Source: Marinimicrobium sp038419845 (GTDB lineage Bacteria; Pseudomonadota; Gammaproteobacteria; Pseudomonadales; Cellvibrionaceae). From it: a stretch of 64,000 bases of DNA. The notes beneath the pieces are model-generated. The model was not told the origin of the DNA. It saw nothing but the letters and a program-made list of their open reading frames with translations, and made no database searches. This document shows, in pieces, positions 27,801 through 38,653 of this stretch. Both the position numbers and the translations under genes were made by a program. Position 1 is the first letter of the stretch. The number at the start of each line of letters is the position of its first letter. The stretch covers positions 1 to 64,000 of the forward strand of contig NZ_JBCAQT010000008.1 in assembly GCF_038419845.1 (NCBI RefSeq), read 5' to 3'.

Positions 27801-28306
27801 AGTTGTTCCGGCTGGAAACCGCCGAGCAGATCCAGGCACAGATCAGCTTCCATAATACGGGAGCCGAGCAGAAAGCCGCCCTGATCGCGATGCAGATCAA
27901 AGACAACGAGGACGATCTGGATCCGGAGCGAGAAACGGTCATGGTCCTGTTCAACGCTCATGTGGACGCTCAGACCCTGAGCCGCGAAGACTGGGAAGGG
28001 GCCGCCTTTGAACTGCATCCGGTACAGCAGGACTCGTCGGACGAGCGCCTGAGCGACGCGGGCTTTGACGCTGACACTGGTACCTTCACTGTGCCGGCTC
28101 GCACCACGGCGGTATTCCAGGTGACACAGGAGCCGTCAGATGAGCCCGATGAAGATCAAGGAAATGACAACGGCGGAAACGACGGGGACGATGAGAACGA
28201 AGAAGAAGGCAACGGCGGATCAGGCGGCGGCAGTATTCCTGTCGCACTGTTGATGGTGTTGTTGTCGCTGGGTGCTATCCGGCGGCGTGTTCACACGAAC
28301 ACCTGA
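24803..28306 (+). CDS. secreted multidomain pullulanase with GlyGly-CTERM-like anchor
   Basis: A 1167-residue debranching enzyme that cleaves alpha-1,6 links of pullulan and starch. In order: signal peptide (cleavage about ALA/DHT, residue 33), two X25-type starch-binding repeats (about 41-128 and 139-230; SVTLAGDLQSELGCSGDWAP and its twin), pullulanase N2 region, CBM48 (about 370-440), and the GH13 barrel. Barrel motifs are DVVYNHT, SFRFDLMG (nucleophile Asp706), YGEGWNFGE (Glu743) and EKHDNETLF (Asp873), as in GH13_14. It ends in an acidic Asn/Asp/Gly linker and GGGSIPVALLMVLLSL-AIRRR, a glycine patch, hydrophobic helix and basic tail. The start at 24803 follows GGAG by 8 nt; the frame is open further upstream but crosses the leader hairpins. 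Confidence 0.9.
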   Translation: MIMHRNPATTWSRWLASTALVMGASSATSTALADHTTDPDSVTLAGDLQSELGCSGDWAPPCTDTQLEAGDDGVWRGTFTIAAGDWEYKAALNGSWDENYGMGAEQDGGNIPLSLADETAVNFYYSHRTHWMTDSVNSVIAAAVGNFQTHLGCPGDWAPDCLRGWLQDTNGDGIYTFTTTDIPAGDYEAKVALNESWDESYGDNGGNVPFTVGEDGEAVTFTYNSLDNSVVVGDVVSSGDLTQAKAYWLDRETLAWAVPTDADVRLHFDTSAGLTSSPDGVTGGDSLPLTHDPDGMSDALKEKFPHLAQFPVFTIPAGDLEQVPTIVTQQTAISASNDDGSLIDATGLQIPGVLDDLFAYEGDLGPVYNEGVPTLKLWAPTAQSVSLLLYEDGNPTTEATTLPMEKDASTGVWSITGSADWDRQYYQFELDVYSPYTQAIETTRATDPHTLSASTDGARSQLVNLHDEDLKPEGWDELSKPDFTGAQDMVVYETHVRDFSVSDPEVPEEYRGKFKAFTVADSLGMQHLRDLQSVGVSHLHLLPVNDCATIPENPDDRQTLDQDLSVYDPDSTEQQAAISEIRANDAFNWCYDPHHFNTPEGSYATDPNGTTRILEFREMVKALNEAGLRVVMDVVYNHTSQSGLGPKAVLDKVVPGYYHRLNANGDIERSTCCENTASEHKMMEKFMVDSLMVWAELYKVDSFRFDLMGHHSKANMQTIKDRLATLNEAEHGVNGEDIYLYGEGWNFGEVADDARFEQATQINMAGTGIGTFNDRFRDAVRGGSPFDTGLGHVANQSFINGLYYDPNAENSGSTGELEQLLRTTDRIRIGLIGSLRDYEFTDWQGNPATGDYGAAVGYTLNPQESINYIEKHDNETLFDINQYKIPLDRSLEDRVRVHNMGGSLVLLAQGVPFMQAGQELMRSKSMDRDSYDSGDWFNLLDYSYQDNGWGRGLPPAHSNEANWDVMQPRLADSTLAVGEEQILQSLAHTKEMLSIRHSSKLFRLETAEQIQAQISFHNTGAEQKAALIAMQIKDNEDDLDPERETVMVLFNAHVDAQTLSREDWEGAAFELHPVQQDSSDERLSDAGFDADTGTFTVPARTTAVFQVTQEPSDEPDEDQGNDNGGNDGDDENEEEGNGGSGGGSIPVALLMVLLSLGAIRRRVHTNT

Positions 28307-28324
28307 TTTTTCTGTCACTCTCAT

Positions 28325-28358
28325 AAAAAACCGGGGGCCAAAAGCCCCCGGTTTTTTT
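28325..28358. terminator. bidirectional intrinsic terminator between pullulanase and LPMO genes
   Basis: AAAAAACCGGGGGC, short A-rich loop, GCCCCCGGTTTTTTT. The A-run on one side and T-run on the other make it work for both convergent genes. Confidence 0.9.
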
Positions 28359-28377
28359 ATGGCTCAAGCAAACGATG

Positions 28378-30237
28378 TTACTCGCAGACTGAACCGGTCA
28401 CTTGTGGCGTTTCGGCGGCACCGGATGCCTGGAAACCGAACTCAACCGACTCGCCCGGCTGAATCGACCCATTCCAGCCCATGTCGCTGGCGGTGTAGGG
28501 GCCGGAACCGGACACTTCGGCATTCCAGCTGTTGGTCACCTCGGTGCTGCCGGAGTAGTCCCACTCCACAGTCCAGCCGTCGACGGCACTGTCGCTGTTG
28601 TTGGTGATCACGATGCTACCGGTGAAGCCATCGCCCCACTCATTGCTGATCACATGCTCGCAGCTGGCCGATGCCGAACCATCACCATTGGAACCGTCAT
28701 CGCCGTCGTTGGCACCATCGTCATCATCGTTGGCACTATCATCACCGTCGACGATGCCGTGTGGGGCGGGCTGGTTGCTGCAGGTGGTTTCGCCGATGCA
28801 GCTCTGGCCATTCTCGTAGCCCCAGCCGTCGTCGTTTTCACACACGGGGTAGAGCGTACCGTACCAGTCACACTGGCGACCGGTGCTGTCATCACCGGTG
28901 CTGCCATCGTCGCCAGACCCTTGAGAATCGACTTCCAGGAATGCACTGGCGTAAGCAGAGGGCACCTGAGCGTAAACATTGTTGTCAGTTGCACTCTCGA
29001 CCGGCTCGACATCGCCGTCATCGTTAAGGACACCCACCCGTACATCGGTATTTTCAGCGTTCACGGCCTGGGCCAGGGCGTAGGTCCAGCTGCTGGCACC
29101 CGTGGTGCTTCCATCGATCACCAGAGCGTTAGCGGGCAGGTAGCTGTCGGAACCGTCATTGCCCACCAGGCGCAACTGGACTTCATCGCCCTCGTTCAGA
29201 GTCTGGGACTCACCGGTCAGAGAACCGAGGTTCTCCCAGCTGGTGCCGGTAGAGGGTACGTGAGTGATGTCCATGGAGGTCGCGCTGGTGGAGGAGCCAT
29301 CGCTCACCTGGAGACGGACGGTCAGAGCGTTCTCGCTATCGGTGTCGGCCAGGCTCAGCACCGTGGTTTCGCCACTGGTGTTGCTCAGGCTGTAGAGCGA
29401 GCTGTCAGCCGTCTCGAGGCTCCACTCATAACTCAGGTTTTCGCCCTGAGAGTCAGCGCCACTGAAGCTGATTTCGCCTTCACCGGCGAACACGCTATTG
29501 CCTGGCGTCGCATCGATGCTGGCCACGACATCCGGAGCCGGCGCGGGGCTGCCGCCACCGTCACCACCAAACTCCACATCGATACAGCCGTGGAAACGCT
29601 CATAGGTAAAGTAGTTACGGCCCCACTCCCCATAGATCACATGACGACCGGAACGCTCGGGCACGTTACACTGAGTATGGAACAGTGACTCACCCTTTTC
29701 CGGGGTGATGTTGGGCGTTGCGCCGGGGTTGCTGTCGTCGTAACCGGTGAGGTCACAGAAAGGCTCACTTTCAAAGTCGTCCCAGGTCAGTGGCTCACCC
29801 ACTTGATACTCGAAACCGGGTTTGGTGATGTAATACACAAACTCCTCGGTGTCATCAAAGTGCGGGCCCCAGGATATATCCCAGGTAAAGGTCTGCTCAC
29901 CCGCACTCATGGGCACGGTGGGCCAATCGATCGGCTTGTCCCAGGGGGTGGCGCCACCGTCCCAGGTTTCGCTGTCGAACCCACAGACATTGTCGGGCAG
30001 GGGCGATACGCCTTTGCGACCCAGGTCATGAGTCAACACACTCATGAACTGATAGCCACCTTCAAAATCGCCCTCAAAGGCTTCCGCACAGGCACTGCCG
30101 GCCTCGGCGGTGTCGGGCTTGGTGATGGCCCCGCAGGTCCAGTTGCGCGAGGCCGGGTCCGACATCACACCGTGCCCCATCGCACTGACCGATAACATCA
30201 GGGTTAATGAACCGAATAACACATTTTGATACCGCAT
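28378..30237 (-). CDS. AA10 lytic polysaccharide monooxygenase with CBM10 and CBM2
   Basis: A 619-residue secreted copper enzyme that oxidatively cleaves crystalline polysaccharide. The signal peptide ends right before His22 (AMG/HGVMSDPASRNW), giving the required N-terminal copper-binding histidine. The second His-brace residue is in ISWGPHFDD, and YFTYERFHGCIDVEF closes the AA10 fold at about residue 220. A middle region (about 230-440) has PKD-like and unassigned beta sequence. Then comes CBM10 (CDWYGTLYPVC, GWGYENGQSC) and a C-terminal CBM2 (SCEHVISNEWGDGFTGSIVI to VTGSVCE), joined by Asp/Gly/Ser linkers. CBM10 plus CBM2 points to cellulose rather than starch. It is monocistronic and probably a T2SS substrate. 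Confidence 0.92.
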   Translation of the reverse strand: MRYQNVLFGSLTLMLSVSAMGHGVMSDPASRNWTCGAITKPDTAEAGSACAEAFEGDFEGGYQFMSVLTHDLGRKGVSPLPDNVCGFDSETWDGGATPWDKPIDWPTVPMSAGEQTFTWDISWGPHFDDTEEFVYYITKPGFEYQVGEPLTWDDFESEPFCDLTGYDDSNPGATPNITPEKGESLFHTQCNVPERSGRHVIYGEWGRNYFTYERFHGCIDVEFGGDGGGSPAPAPDVVASIDATPGNSVFAGEGEISFSGADSQGENLSYEWSLETADSSLYSLSNTSGETTVLSLADTDSENALTVRLQVSDGSSTSATSMDITHVPSTGTSWENLGSLTGESQTLNEGDEVQLRLVGNDGSDSYLPANALVIDGSTTGASSWTYALAQAVNAENTDVRVGVLNDDGDVEPVESATDNNVYAQVPSAYASAFLEVDSQGSGDDGSTGDDSTGRQCDWYGTLYPVCENDDGWGYENGQSCIGETTCSNQPAPHGIVDGDDSANDDDDGANDGDDGSNGDGSASASCEHVISNEWGDGFTGSIVITNNSDSAVDGWTVEWDYSGSTEVTNSWNAEVSGSGPYTASDMGWNGSIQPGESVEFGFQASGAAETPQVTGSVCE

Positions 30238-30676
30238 AGTTTATCCCTCTTATTGTGATTGAGCGGTTGCCGCTCGTTGGTGAAACATCGATGATGGTGC
30301 GCGTGAAAACCACTTATGCCACCATCACTCGACGTAACAGACTTCAGTCTCCAGTCCGAACGCCATGGGCGGTCCGACCTGTTAGACAGATTCTTCCTAA
30401 CATCTGATCACTTATAGTCCAAATGCAAATAACAAAAACGGACGAAACAATTGGCTGAAGACCGATTACATTGGGACTGGTTTTGAGTCGTCACAGGATC
30501 GCGACTTTAGGGACCCAATACTATGAAACCGGACACATCTCGGGAGGTCAGTGGCTTTGAATTCAACACTAAGGCATCAAAGTCCACTCGAAGGTTTTTC
30601 GGGGATAACATTCCTGTGCTTCCAAAGGCCGAAGGCCTTCGGTATCGTGCGGTAAAACGAAGCAGGAAGAGGCGGT
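30238..30676. other. 439-bp intergenic region between divergent LPMO and UDG-like genes
   Basis: It must contain the LPMO promoter on the minus strand and that of the UDG-like gene. I see a 7-bp inverted repeat GATGGTG/CACCATC (30294-30327) and a perfect 14-bp palindrome CCGAAGGCCTTCGG (30629-30642), but no copy of the maltodextrin operator. A frame open from 30523 through the next gene shows no protein features. Confidence 0.35.
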
Positions 30677-31270
30677 ATGACTCGACCCCCGGCACAAAAT
30701 TGGGAGAAGCTCCTCAACGACGTGCGTCAGTGCCGACTCTGCGCCCCGATGTTGCCGCTCGGGCCCAGACCGGTGCTGCAGTTTCATCCGAAAGCGCGGA
30801 TTCTGGTGGCCGCCCAGGCCCCCGGCCGGCGGGTGCACGAAACCGGGTTGCCCTTCAACGACCCGAGCGGCGATCGGCTGCGGGACTGGATGGGTGTGGA
30901 TCGGGAAACCTTCTATGACGCGGAACAGATCGCCATCATTCCCATGGGATTCTGCTATCCCGGCAAGGGGCGCTCCGGTGACCTGCCGCCGCGGCCCGAA
31001 TGCGCCCAGACCTGGCACCACCACCTGCTGGCACAACTGCCCAACCTGGAGCTGACGCTGGTCATCGGCCAGTACGCCCACGCCTACCATCTGGGTAAAA
31101 GCCGGGAAACCCTGACCCAGCGGGTCGCAAACTGGCGGGACTACTGGCCGGAGAAGCTGCCCATGCCCCACCCCAGCCCACGCAACAATCTCTGGCTGCG
31201 GCGTAACCCGTGGTTTGAGGGGGAGGTGGTGCCAGAGCTGCGCCAACGCGTGGCGCGATTACTGGGCTGA
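30677..31270 (+). CDS. uracil-DNA glycosylase superfamily protein
   Basis: A 197-residue protein of the UDG fold. It shows CRLCAPMLPLGPRPVLQF near the N-terminus, VAAQAPGRRVHETGLPFND (the active-site water/phosphate motif region), MGFCYPGKG, TLVIGQYA, and MPHPSPRN, equivalent to the HPSP leucine-loop motif. A conventional family 4 Fe-S cysteine set is not complete. It would excise uracil or a related base in the cytoplasm, but activity cannot be assumed; many such family proteins are uncharacterised. GAGG precedes the ATG. Its 3' end overlaps the convergent ABC ATPase gene by 12 bp. Confidence 0.82.
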   Translation: MTRPPAQNWEKLLNDVRQCRLCAPMLPLGPRPVLQFHPKARILVAAQAPGRRVHETGLPFNDPSGDRLRDWMGVDRETFYDAEQIAIIPMGFCYPGKGRSGDLPPRPECAQTWHHHLLAQLPNLELTLVIGQYAHAYHLGKSRETLTQRVANWRDYWPEKLPMPHPSPRNNLWLRRNPWFEGEVVPELRQRVARLLG

Positions 31271-32881
31271 TTCAGTGCCAAAATCGACCGAGGGAATGGC
31301 GTCCAGCAGGTCGCGGGTATAGGGGTGTTGCGGGTGTGAGAAGACGGCCTCGGTCTCGCCCTGTTCCACCAGTTCTCCCTGCCTCATCACGGCCACCCGG
31401 TCGCAGAGGTAGCGCACCACGGCCAGATCGTGGGAGATGAACAACATGGTGAGACCGTGGCGTTGGGTGAGCGCCAGCAACAGGTCCAGTATCTGCGCCT
31501 GGATGGTGACATCCAGCGCCGAGACCGGCTCGTCGGCCACGATCAGTCGGGGCCGGACCGCCAGGGCCCGGGCAATAGCCACCCGCTGACGCTGCCCCCC
31601 GGAAAACTCGTGGGGGTATTTGCGCACCGAGCGGCGATCCAGGCCCACGTCGTCCATCAACTGATTGATCTCTTCGCGCAGGTTGCCCCGCTCCGCCAGG
31701 CCGTGCAGCAGCAGCGGCTCGGCCAGGGTATCGAACACGGTCATGCGCGGATTGAGCGAGGCGTAGGGATCCTGAAAAATCATCTGAAAATCGCGCCGCG
31801 CACGTTTCAACTCGCCCTTGCGCAGGGCGCTCAGGCTCTTGCCATCCAGCCAGACTTCCCCGGACTGGCTGTCCACCAGCCGCATGATGCTGCGCCCCAG
31901 GGTCGACTTGCCCGAGCCGGACTCCCCGACCAGCCCCAGAATCTCGCCCTTCCGAACCGACAGGCTGACCGATTTGACCGCCTCGACGCGGCTGACCTCA
32001 CGGGGGAAAAACATCCCCCGGTACACCGGGAAGGCCGTGTACAGTTCACGCACATCCAGAAGGGGCGTATCTTCCAGCGTGCCCACGGCCGACTTGGCAC
32101 TGGTGGGAATCGCCTCGATCAATTGCCGGGTATAGGGGTGTTGGGGCGCGCGGAAAATCTGCTTGGGCGGCCCGGCCTCGACCACCTGTCCGGACTTCAT
32201 TACCAGAATATGATCGGCCAGCCCGGCCACCACTCCCAGGTCGTGACTGATGAAGACCACCGTCAGGTTTCGACGGCGCTGTATCTCTTTGATCAGATCG
32301 AGTATCTGCGCCTGCACCGTGACGTCCAGCGCCGTCGTCGGCTCGTCCGCGATCAACAGCTCCGGCTCGGTAATCAGCGCCATGGCGACCATCACCCGTT
32401 GGCGCATGCCGCCGGAGAACTCGTGCGGGTAGTTGTCGATCCGCTGGCGCGCCTCGCGGATGCCGACCTCCTCCAGAGACAGAATGGCCCGCTCCCGCGC
32501 GGCTTTTTTATCCACCCGGTGGTGCTGGCGCAGGGACTCCACCAACTGGTCGCCGATGCGCATATAGGGATTCAGACTGGTCATCGGATCCTGAAACACC
32601 ATGCTGATCCGGCGGCCGCGAATGCGGCGCAGCTGCTTTTCGCTCAGGCTGAGCAGATCGATGCCATCGAATTCCGCCCGGCCGCTTTCGATACGGCCCG
32701 GCGGCATGGGAATCAGGCCCAGCAGGCTGTAGCAGGCCACCGACTTGCCCGAGCCGGATTCGCCCACGATGCCCAGCACCTCGCCGGGCTCCACCGAAAA
32801 GCTCACACCGTCCACCGCTCGCACCACGCCCTCGCGGGTGTGAAAGTGGACGGACAGATGTTCTACCGACAAGAGTGCCAT
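31259..32881 (-). CDS. oligopeptide ABC transporter, fused double ATPase (DppD-DppF/YejF type)
   Basis: A 540-residue protein with two complete ATPase domains. Each has a Walker A GESGSGKS, Q-loop region, signature (SGGMRQR in the first, SGGQRQR in the second) and Walker B (LLIADEPTTALD and LIVADEPVSALD), with the oligopeptide-transporter C-terminal HPYTR segments. It powers the permease pair encoded just upstream. I take ATG 32881, four bases after the preceding permease stop; an in-frame start at 32917 would add 12 residues and overlap that gene. It is the last gene of a five-gene operon starting at the M3 peptidase. Confidence 0.9.
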   Translation of the reverse strand: MALLSVEHLSVHFHTREGVVRAVDGVSFSVEPGEVLGIVGESGSGKSVACYSLLGLIPMPPGRIESGRAEFDGIDLLSLSEKQLRRIRGRRISMVFQDPMTSLNPYMRIGDQLVESLRQHHRVDKKAARERAILSLEEVGIREARQRIDNYPHEFSGGMRQRVMVAMALITEPELLIADEPTTALDVTVQAQILDLIKEIQRRRNLTVVFISHDLGVVAGLADHILVMKSGQVVEAGPPKQIFRAPQHPYTRQLIEAIPTSAKSAVGTLEDTPLLDVRELYTAFPVYRGMFFPREVSRVEAVKSVSLSVRKGEILGLVGESGSGKSTLGRSIMRLVDSQSGEVWLDGKSLSALRKGELKRARRDFQMIFQDPYASLNPRMTVFDTLAEPLLLHGLAERGNLREEINQLMDDVGLDRRSVRKYPHEFSGGQRQRVAIARALAVRPRLIVADEPVSALDVTIQAQILDLLLALTQRHGLTMLFISHDLAVVRYLCDRVAVMRQGELVEQGETEAVFSHPQHPYTRDLLDAIPSVDFGTESAQ

Positions 32882-32885
32882 AGCT

Positions 32886-33794
32886 TCAGTCTTTGGAAAC
32901 GCGTGGGTCGAGGGCATCGCGCAGGCCGTCGCCCAGAAAATTCAGGGCGAACAGGGCCACGGCCAGGGTCAGCCCGGGAAAAATCAACAACCAGGGATAC
33001 TCCTCCATGGTGTCGACGCCGTCGGATATCAGCGAGCCCCAGGAGCTCTGGGGCGCCTGCACGCCCAGCCCGAGAAAGCTCAGAAAGGATTCGAGCAGAA
33101 TCACGCTGGGAATGGTCAGGGTGGTATAGACAATGATCGGCCCCAGGGCATTGGGAATCAGGTGGCGGGTGATAATGCTCCAACGTGACAGGCCCAGCGA
33201 AATGGCCGCCTCGATAAACTCCTGCCGGCGCAGCCCCAGCACCTGACCGCGCACGATGCGCGCCATGGTCAACCACTCCACCGCACCGATGGCGAGAAAT
33301 AACAATAAGAGGCTGCTGCCGAAAATCACCGTCAACAGGACCACAAAAATCGCAAACGGCAAGGCGTAGAGCACATCCACCAAGCGCATCATGACCATGT
33401 CGACGCGCCCGCCCAGAAAGCCCGCTGTGGTGCCCCAGAGCACCCCGATGCCCAGCGCCACGGCGGTGGCGATAAAGCCGACCATGAGCGACACCCGGGT
33501 GCCGTACATGATGCGGGTGAGCAGATCCCGGCCCAGGGTGTCGGTACCCAGCCAGTGCTCGGCCGAGGGCGCGCTGGCGCCCAGCGCCAGGTCCTGCTCC
33601 TCGTAGCTGTAGGGCGCCAGCCAGGGGGTGGCCAGGGCGACCAGCACCAGAGCGACCAGAAACACCAGACTCATCATCGCCAGGCGATTCCGGCGCAGGC
33701 GCACAAAGGCGTCGTGCCAGAGCGAGCTGCCCGATTCCAGGGCCTGCCCGCTCAACTCGGGCGAGCGTTCGGGCGCAGTTTCGGGTTGAGCCAT
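32886..33794 (-). CDS. oligopeptide ABC transporter permease, OppC/DppC type
   Basis: A 302-residue inner-membrane permease with an N-terminal OppC cytoplasmic tail, TM1 near residues 40-60, the GTDTLGRDLLTRIMYGTRVS motif typical of OppC, and the binding-protein-dependent transport EAA region (EAAISLGLSRWSIITRHLIP). The start ATG at 33794 lies inside the 3' end of the OppB-type gene, a 43-base overlap in another frame. The frame is open much further upstream, but that part is the shadow of the other permease. Confidence 0.9.
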   Translation of the reverse strand: MAQPETAPERSPELSGQALESGSSLWHDAFVRLRRNRLAMMSLVFLVALVLVALATPWLAPYSYEEQDLALGASAPSAEHWLGTDTLGRDLLTRIMYGTRVSLMVGFIATAVALGIGVLWGTTAGFLGGRVDMVMMRLVDVLYALPFAIFVVLLTVIFGSSLLLLFLAIGAVEWLTMARIVRGQVLGLRRQEFIEAAISLGLSRWSIITRHLIPNALGPIIVYTTLTIPSVILLESFLSFLGLGVQAPQSSWGSLISDGVDTMEEYPWLLIFPGLTLAVALFALNFLGDGLRDALDPRVSKD

Positions 33795-34684
33795 ACCAAT
33801 ACCGTATCCGCAATCAGGTTCAGCAGGATAATCAGCCCTGCGAAGAAAATGGTCATACCGAGCACCATGGTGTAATCCCGGTTGAACGCCGCCTGGATGA
33901 AAAAGCGGCCCAGCCCCGGAATCTGGAAAATGGTTTCCACCACAAAGGAGCCCGCCAGAAGACCGGCGATGGCCGGCCCCATAAACGACACCACCGGAGT
34001 GATGCCACCGCGCAGCGCGTGCACCGTCACAATGCGAAAAGTGGACAACCCCTTGGCACGCGCGGTACGGATGTAATCCTGTGACAGCACCTCGAGCATA
34101 CCGCCACGACTGATGCGTGCGATATAGGCGGCGTAGGTGGAGCCCAGGGTAATGGAGGGCAGAATCTTGTCCCCGGCCGAGCTGCCCCAGCCGGACACCG
34201 GCAGCCACTCCAACCAGATGCCGAATACCAGTACCAACATGGGCCCGAGCACAAAGGACGGCAGACAGATACCCACCATCGCCAACGACATGGGCACATA
34301 GTCCTGCAGGGTGTTGGCCCGCAAAGAGGCCACCACACCGGCCAGCAGGCCGATGACCAGCGCAAACACAATGGCGTAGAGCCCCAGTTCGAAGGTCGTG
34401 GGGGCGCCACTGGCAATCATCTCATTGACGGTTCGATTGGGGAATTTGAACGAGGGGCCCAGGTCTCCCTGAAGCAGGTTCCCCAGGTAGTTCAGGTACT
34501 GAGCGCCCATGGACTGATCCAGGTTGTAGCGTTCATTGAGCGCTTCCATCACTTCCGGCGGCACAGCGCGTTCGGTATCGAAGGGGCCCCCCGGCGCCAG
34601 GCGCACCATGAAAAAGGTGATGGTCACCACCACCAACATCACCGGTATCGCCTGGCCCAATCGTCCGAGAATAAACCTCAGCAT
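33752..34684 (-). CDS. oligopeptide ABC transporter permease, OppB/DppB type
   Basis: A 310-residue permease starting MLRFILGRLGQAIPVMLVVV with TM1, followed by the OppB periplasmic loop (GGPFDTERAVPPEVMEALNE) and the EAA loop (RTARAKGLSTFRIVTVHALR). It forms the channel with the OppC-type partner. The gene begins 9 bp after the substrate-binding lipoprotein gene and overlaps the next gene by 43 bases, a compact operon. Confidence 0.9.
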   Translation of the reverse strand: MLRFILGRLGQAIPVMLVVVTITFFMVRLAPGGPFDTERAVPPEVMEALNERYNLDQSMGAQYLNYLGNLLQGDLGPSFKFPNRTVNEMIASGAPTTFELGLYAIVFALVIGLLAGVVASLRANTLQDYVPMSLAMVGICLPSFVLGPMLVLVFGIWLEWLPVSGWGSSAGDKILPSITLGSTYAAYIARISRGGMLEVLSQDYIRTARAKGLSTFRIVTVHALRGGITPVVSFMGPAIAGLLAGSFVVETIFQIPGLGRFFIQAAFNRDYTMVLGMTIFFAGLIILLNLIADTVLVWLNPKLRPNARPS

Positions 34685-34693
34685 GACGCTCCC

Positions 34694-36351
34694 CTACTCC
34701 GTCGGCGGCTCGGGCATTTCAGTGTCCGGCTCGAGGGAAAGATACTTATAGGGGTGGTAGTCCATGATGTTGTCGTACCAACCTTTGACCGATGGGCTCA
34801 CCAGCCGCTTGGTGGTGTAGTTGTACAGAGGGATCAGCGGAACCTCTTCCATCAGAATGCTTTCCGCCTGCTGAAAGTAATCATAGCGCTCCTCCCGGCT
34901 TGCAGAACGGGCGGCTTTCCGCAGCAGCTCATCGTACTGTTCATTGCCCCAGCCGGTATTGTTGTTGCCTCCATCGGTGATGAACAGATCGAGAAAGGTG
35001 CTGGGGTCAACATAGTCACCGATCCAGCCGAGTCGAGCCAGATCAAAGTCACTGATGCGTTTGCTGTTCAGGTACACCTTCCATTCCTGGTTACGCAGAG
35101 TGACATCCACATTCAGCTCCCGACGCCACATCTGCTGAATGGCCAAAGCGATTTTCTTGTGGTCCTCCATGGTGTTGTACAGGATTTCCACTTTGGGCAT
35201 GCCCTCGCCACCGGGGTAACCGGCCTCCGCCAACAGCTCCCGGGCGAGTTCAGGATCATAGGGCACCTGCGCTTCGGGGGTATAACCCAGGGTACCCGGC
35301 GGGGTCAGCGCGTAGGCGGGCCGCTCTCCCGCCTGAGTGATATTCTCGACAATGGACTCCCGATCAATGCTGTACGCCAGAGCCTGGCGCACCCGGACAT
35401 CGTCGTAGGGCTCGCGCTCGGTGTTGATCAGATAAAAATAGGTGCCGAGATAGGGGTTGAGCCGAAGTGCCGGGTGGTCCGCCTCGCGGTAAACCGAAAT
35501 TTTTGAGGTTGGCATGGTGTTCGTGACGTGCAGCTGCCCCGAGCGGAACATGCGCTCCTCGGTGGTGACCTGCTGGATTGGGTGGAAATGGATTTCCTGC
35601 AACTCCACCTGATCGGCGTCCCAATACTGGTCGGTTTTTGCGACGACAAAGACCCGGCCCGGCGACCATTCCTCGATGGTAAACGCACCATTGCCCACAA
35701 AGTTTTCGGGGCGGGTCCAGCGGGTACCACGTTCATCCATGTCGCCGTGGGCCAGCACCGTGTCCCGGTGGACCGGAAACATGCTGTGATGATCCAGTAA
35801 CTGCAGAAAGTAGGACGTGGGATTTGCCAGGGTGACTTCCAGCGTCCGTTCGTCCAGCGCCTTGACGCCCACTTCGGAGAAGTCTTCGATTTCTCCGCGA
35901 TGATAAGCCTCGGCATTTTCCACCACAAACAGCGAGTAGGCATACTGATTACCCAACGCCGGCATCAGGGCCCGCTCCCAGGACCAGACAAAGTCTTCCG
36001 CCGTGACCGGATCGCCGTTGGACCAGCGGGCATCTTCGCGCAGGTGAAAGGTGAACACCCGATTGTCTTCCGACACGTCCCAACGCTCGGCCACGCCGGG
36101 CACCACTTCCAGGGTTTCCGGATGTTTGCTGACCAGGCCTTCAAACAGCGCCTTCTGGATAAAGTACTCGGGAATACCGGTGGTGGTATGCGGATCCACA
36201 TCCGAGGGCTCATCGCCATTGCCCATATGCAGAATCTGCTCGCGATTGCCGCGCTCGACCGGGGTTTCTCCATCGTTATCGCCATTGGAACAACCGATCA
36301 ATGCCAGACTCAACACGAGCGCGGTCAGCAGACCGCGCGAGCTGGTTATTA

Positions 36352-36355
<4 letters not shown>
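34694..36355 (-). CDS. oligopeptide-binding lipoprotein (SBP_bac_5, OppA-like)
   Basis: A 553-residue periplasmic binding protein with lipobox LIGC (Cys22). EPSDVDPHTTTG, KALFEGLV, LREDARWSNGDPVTAEDFVW and the long alpha/beta fold are typical of cluster C peptide-binding proteins such as OppA/MppA. It would capture short peptides for the two permeases. The gene overlaps the stop of the M3 peptidase gene by four bases (ATGA), tying peptide uptake to peptide cleavage. Confidence 0.9.
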
Positions 36356-38424
<2,069 letters not shown>

Positions 38425-38653
38425 GATCTGTATCTCCGTCAAGTGCGGTCAGTCCGGGAATCTTACATGATTTTGCCCCCGCCGCGAATCGGTCCGGGCA
38501 CAGGGGGAAGGAAAGGAGTGAAGCGGCCCGTGGCGCCACTCAGGGGATCCTGCTATCCTCAAACGCGACACGGTCCGACACTCCCGGAGTAGCGGGAACT
38601 TCGACCGTTTTGCACCATCTCAGGAAATACCCTGCGATAACCGGGAGGTACCC

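Noticed and set aside
30629..30642. Perfect 14-bp palindrome CCGAAGGCCTTCGG
   Set aside because: A single copy with no T-run and no second copy in the window; possibly a chance palindrome.
30523..30918. Plus-strand frame overlapping the UDG-like gene
   Set aside because: Composition changes to nonsense where it overlaps the real gene, and no domain is recognisable.
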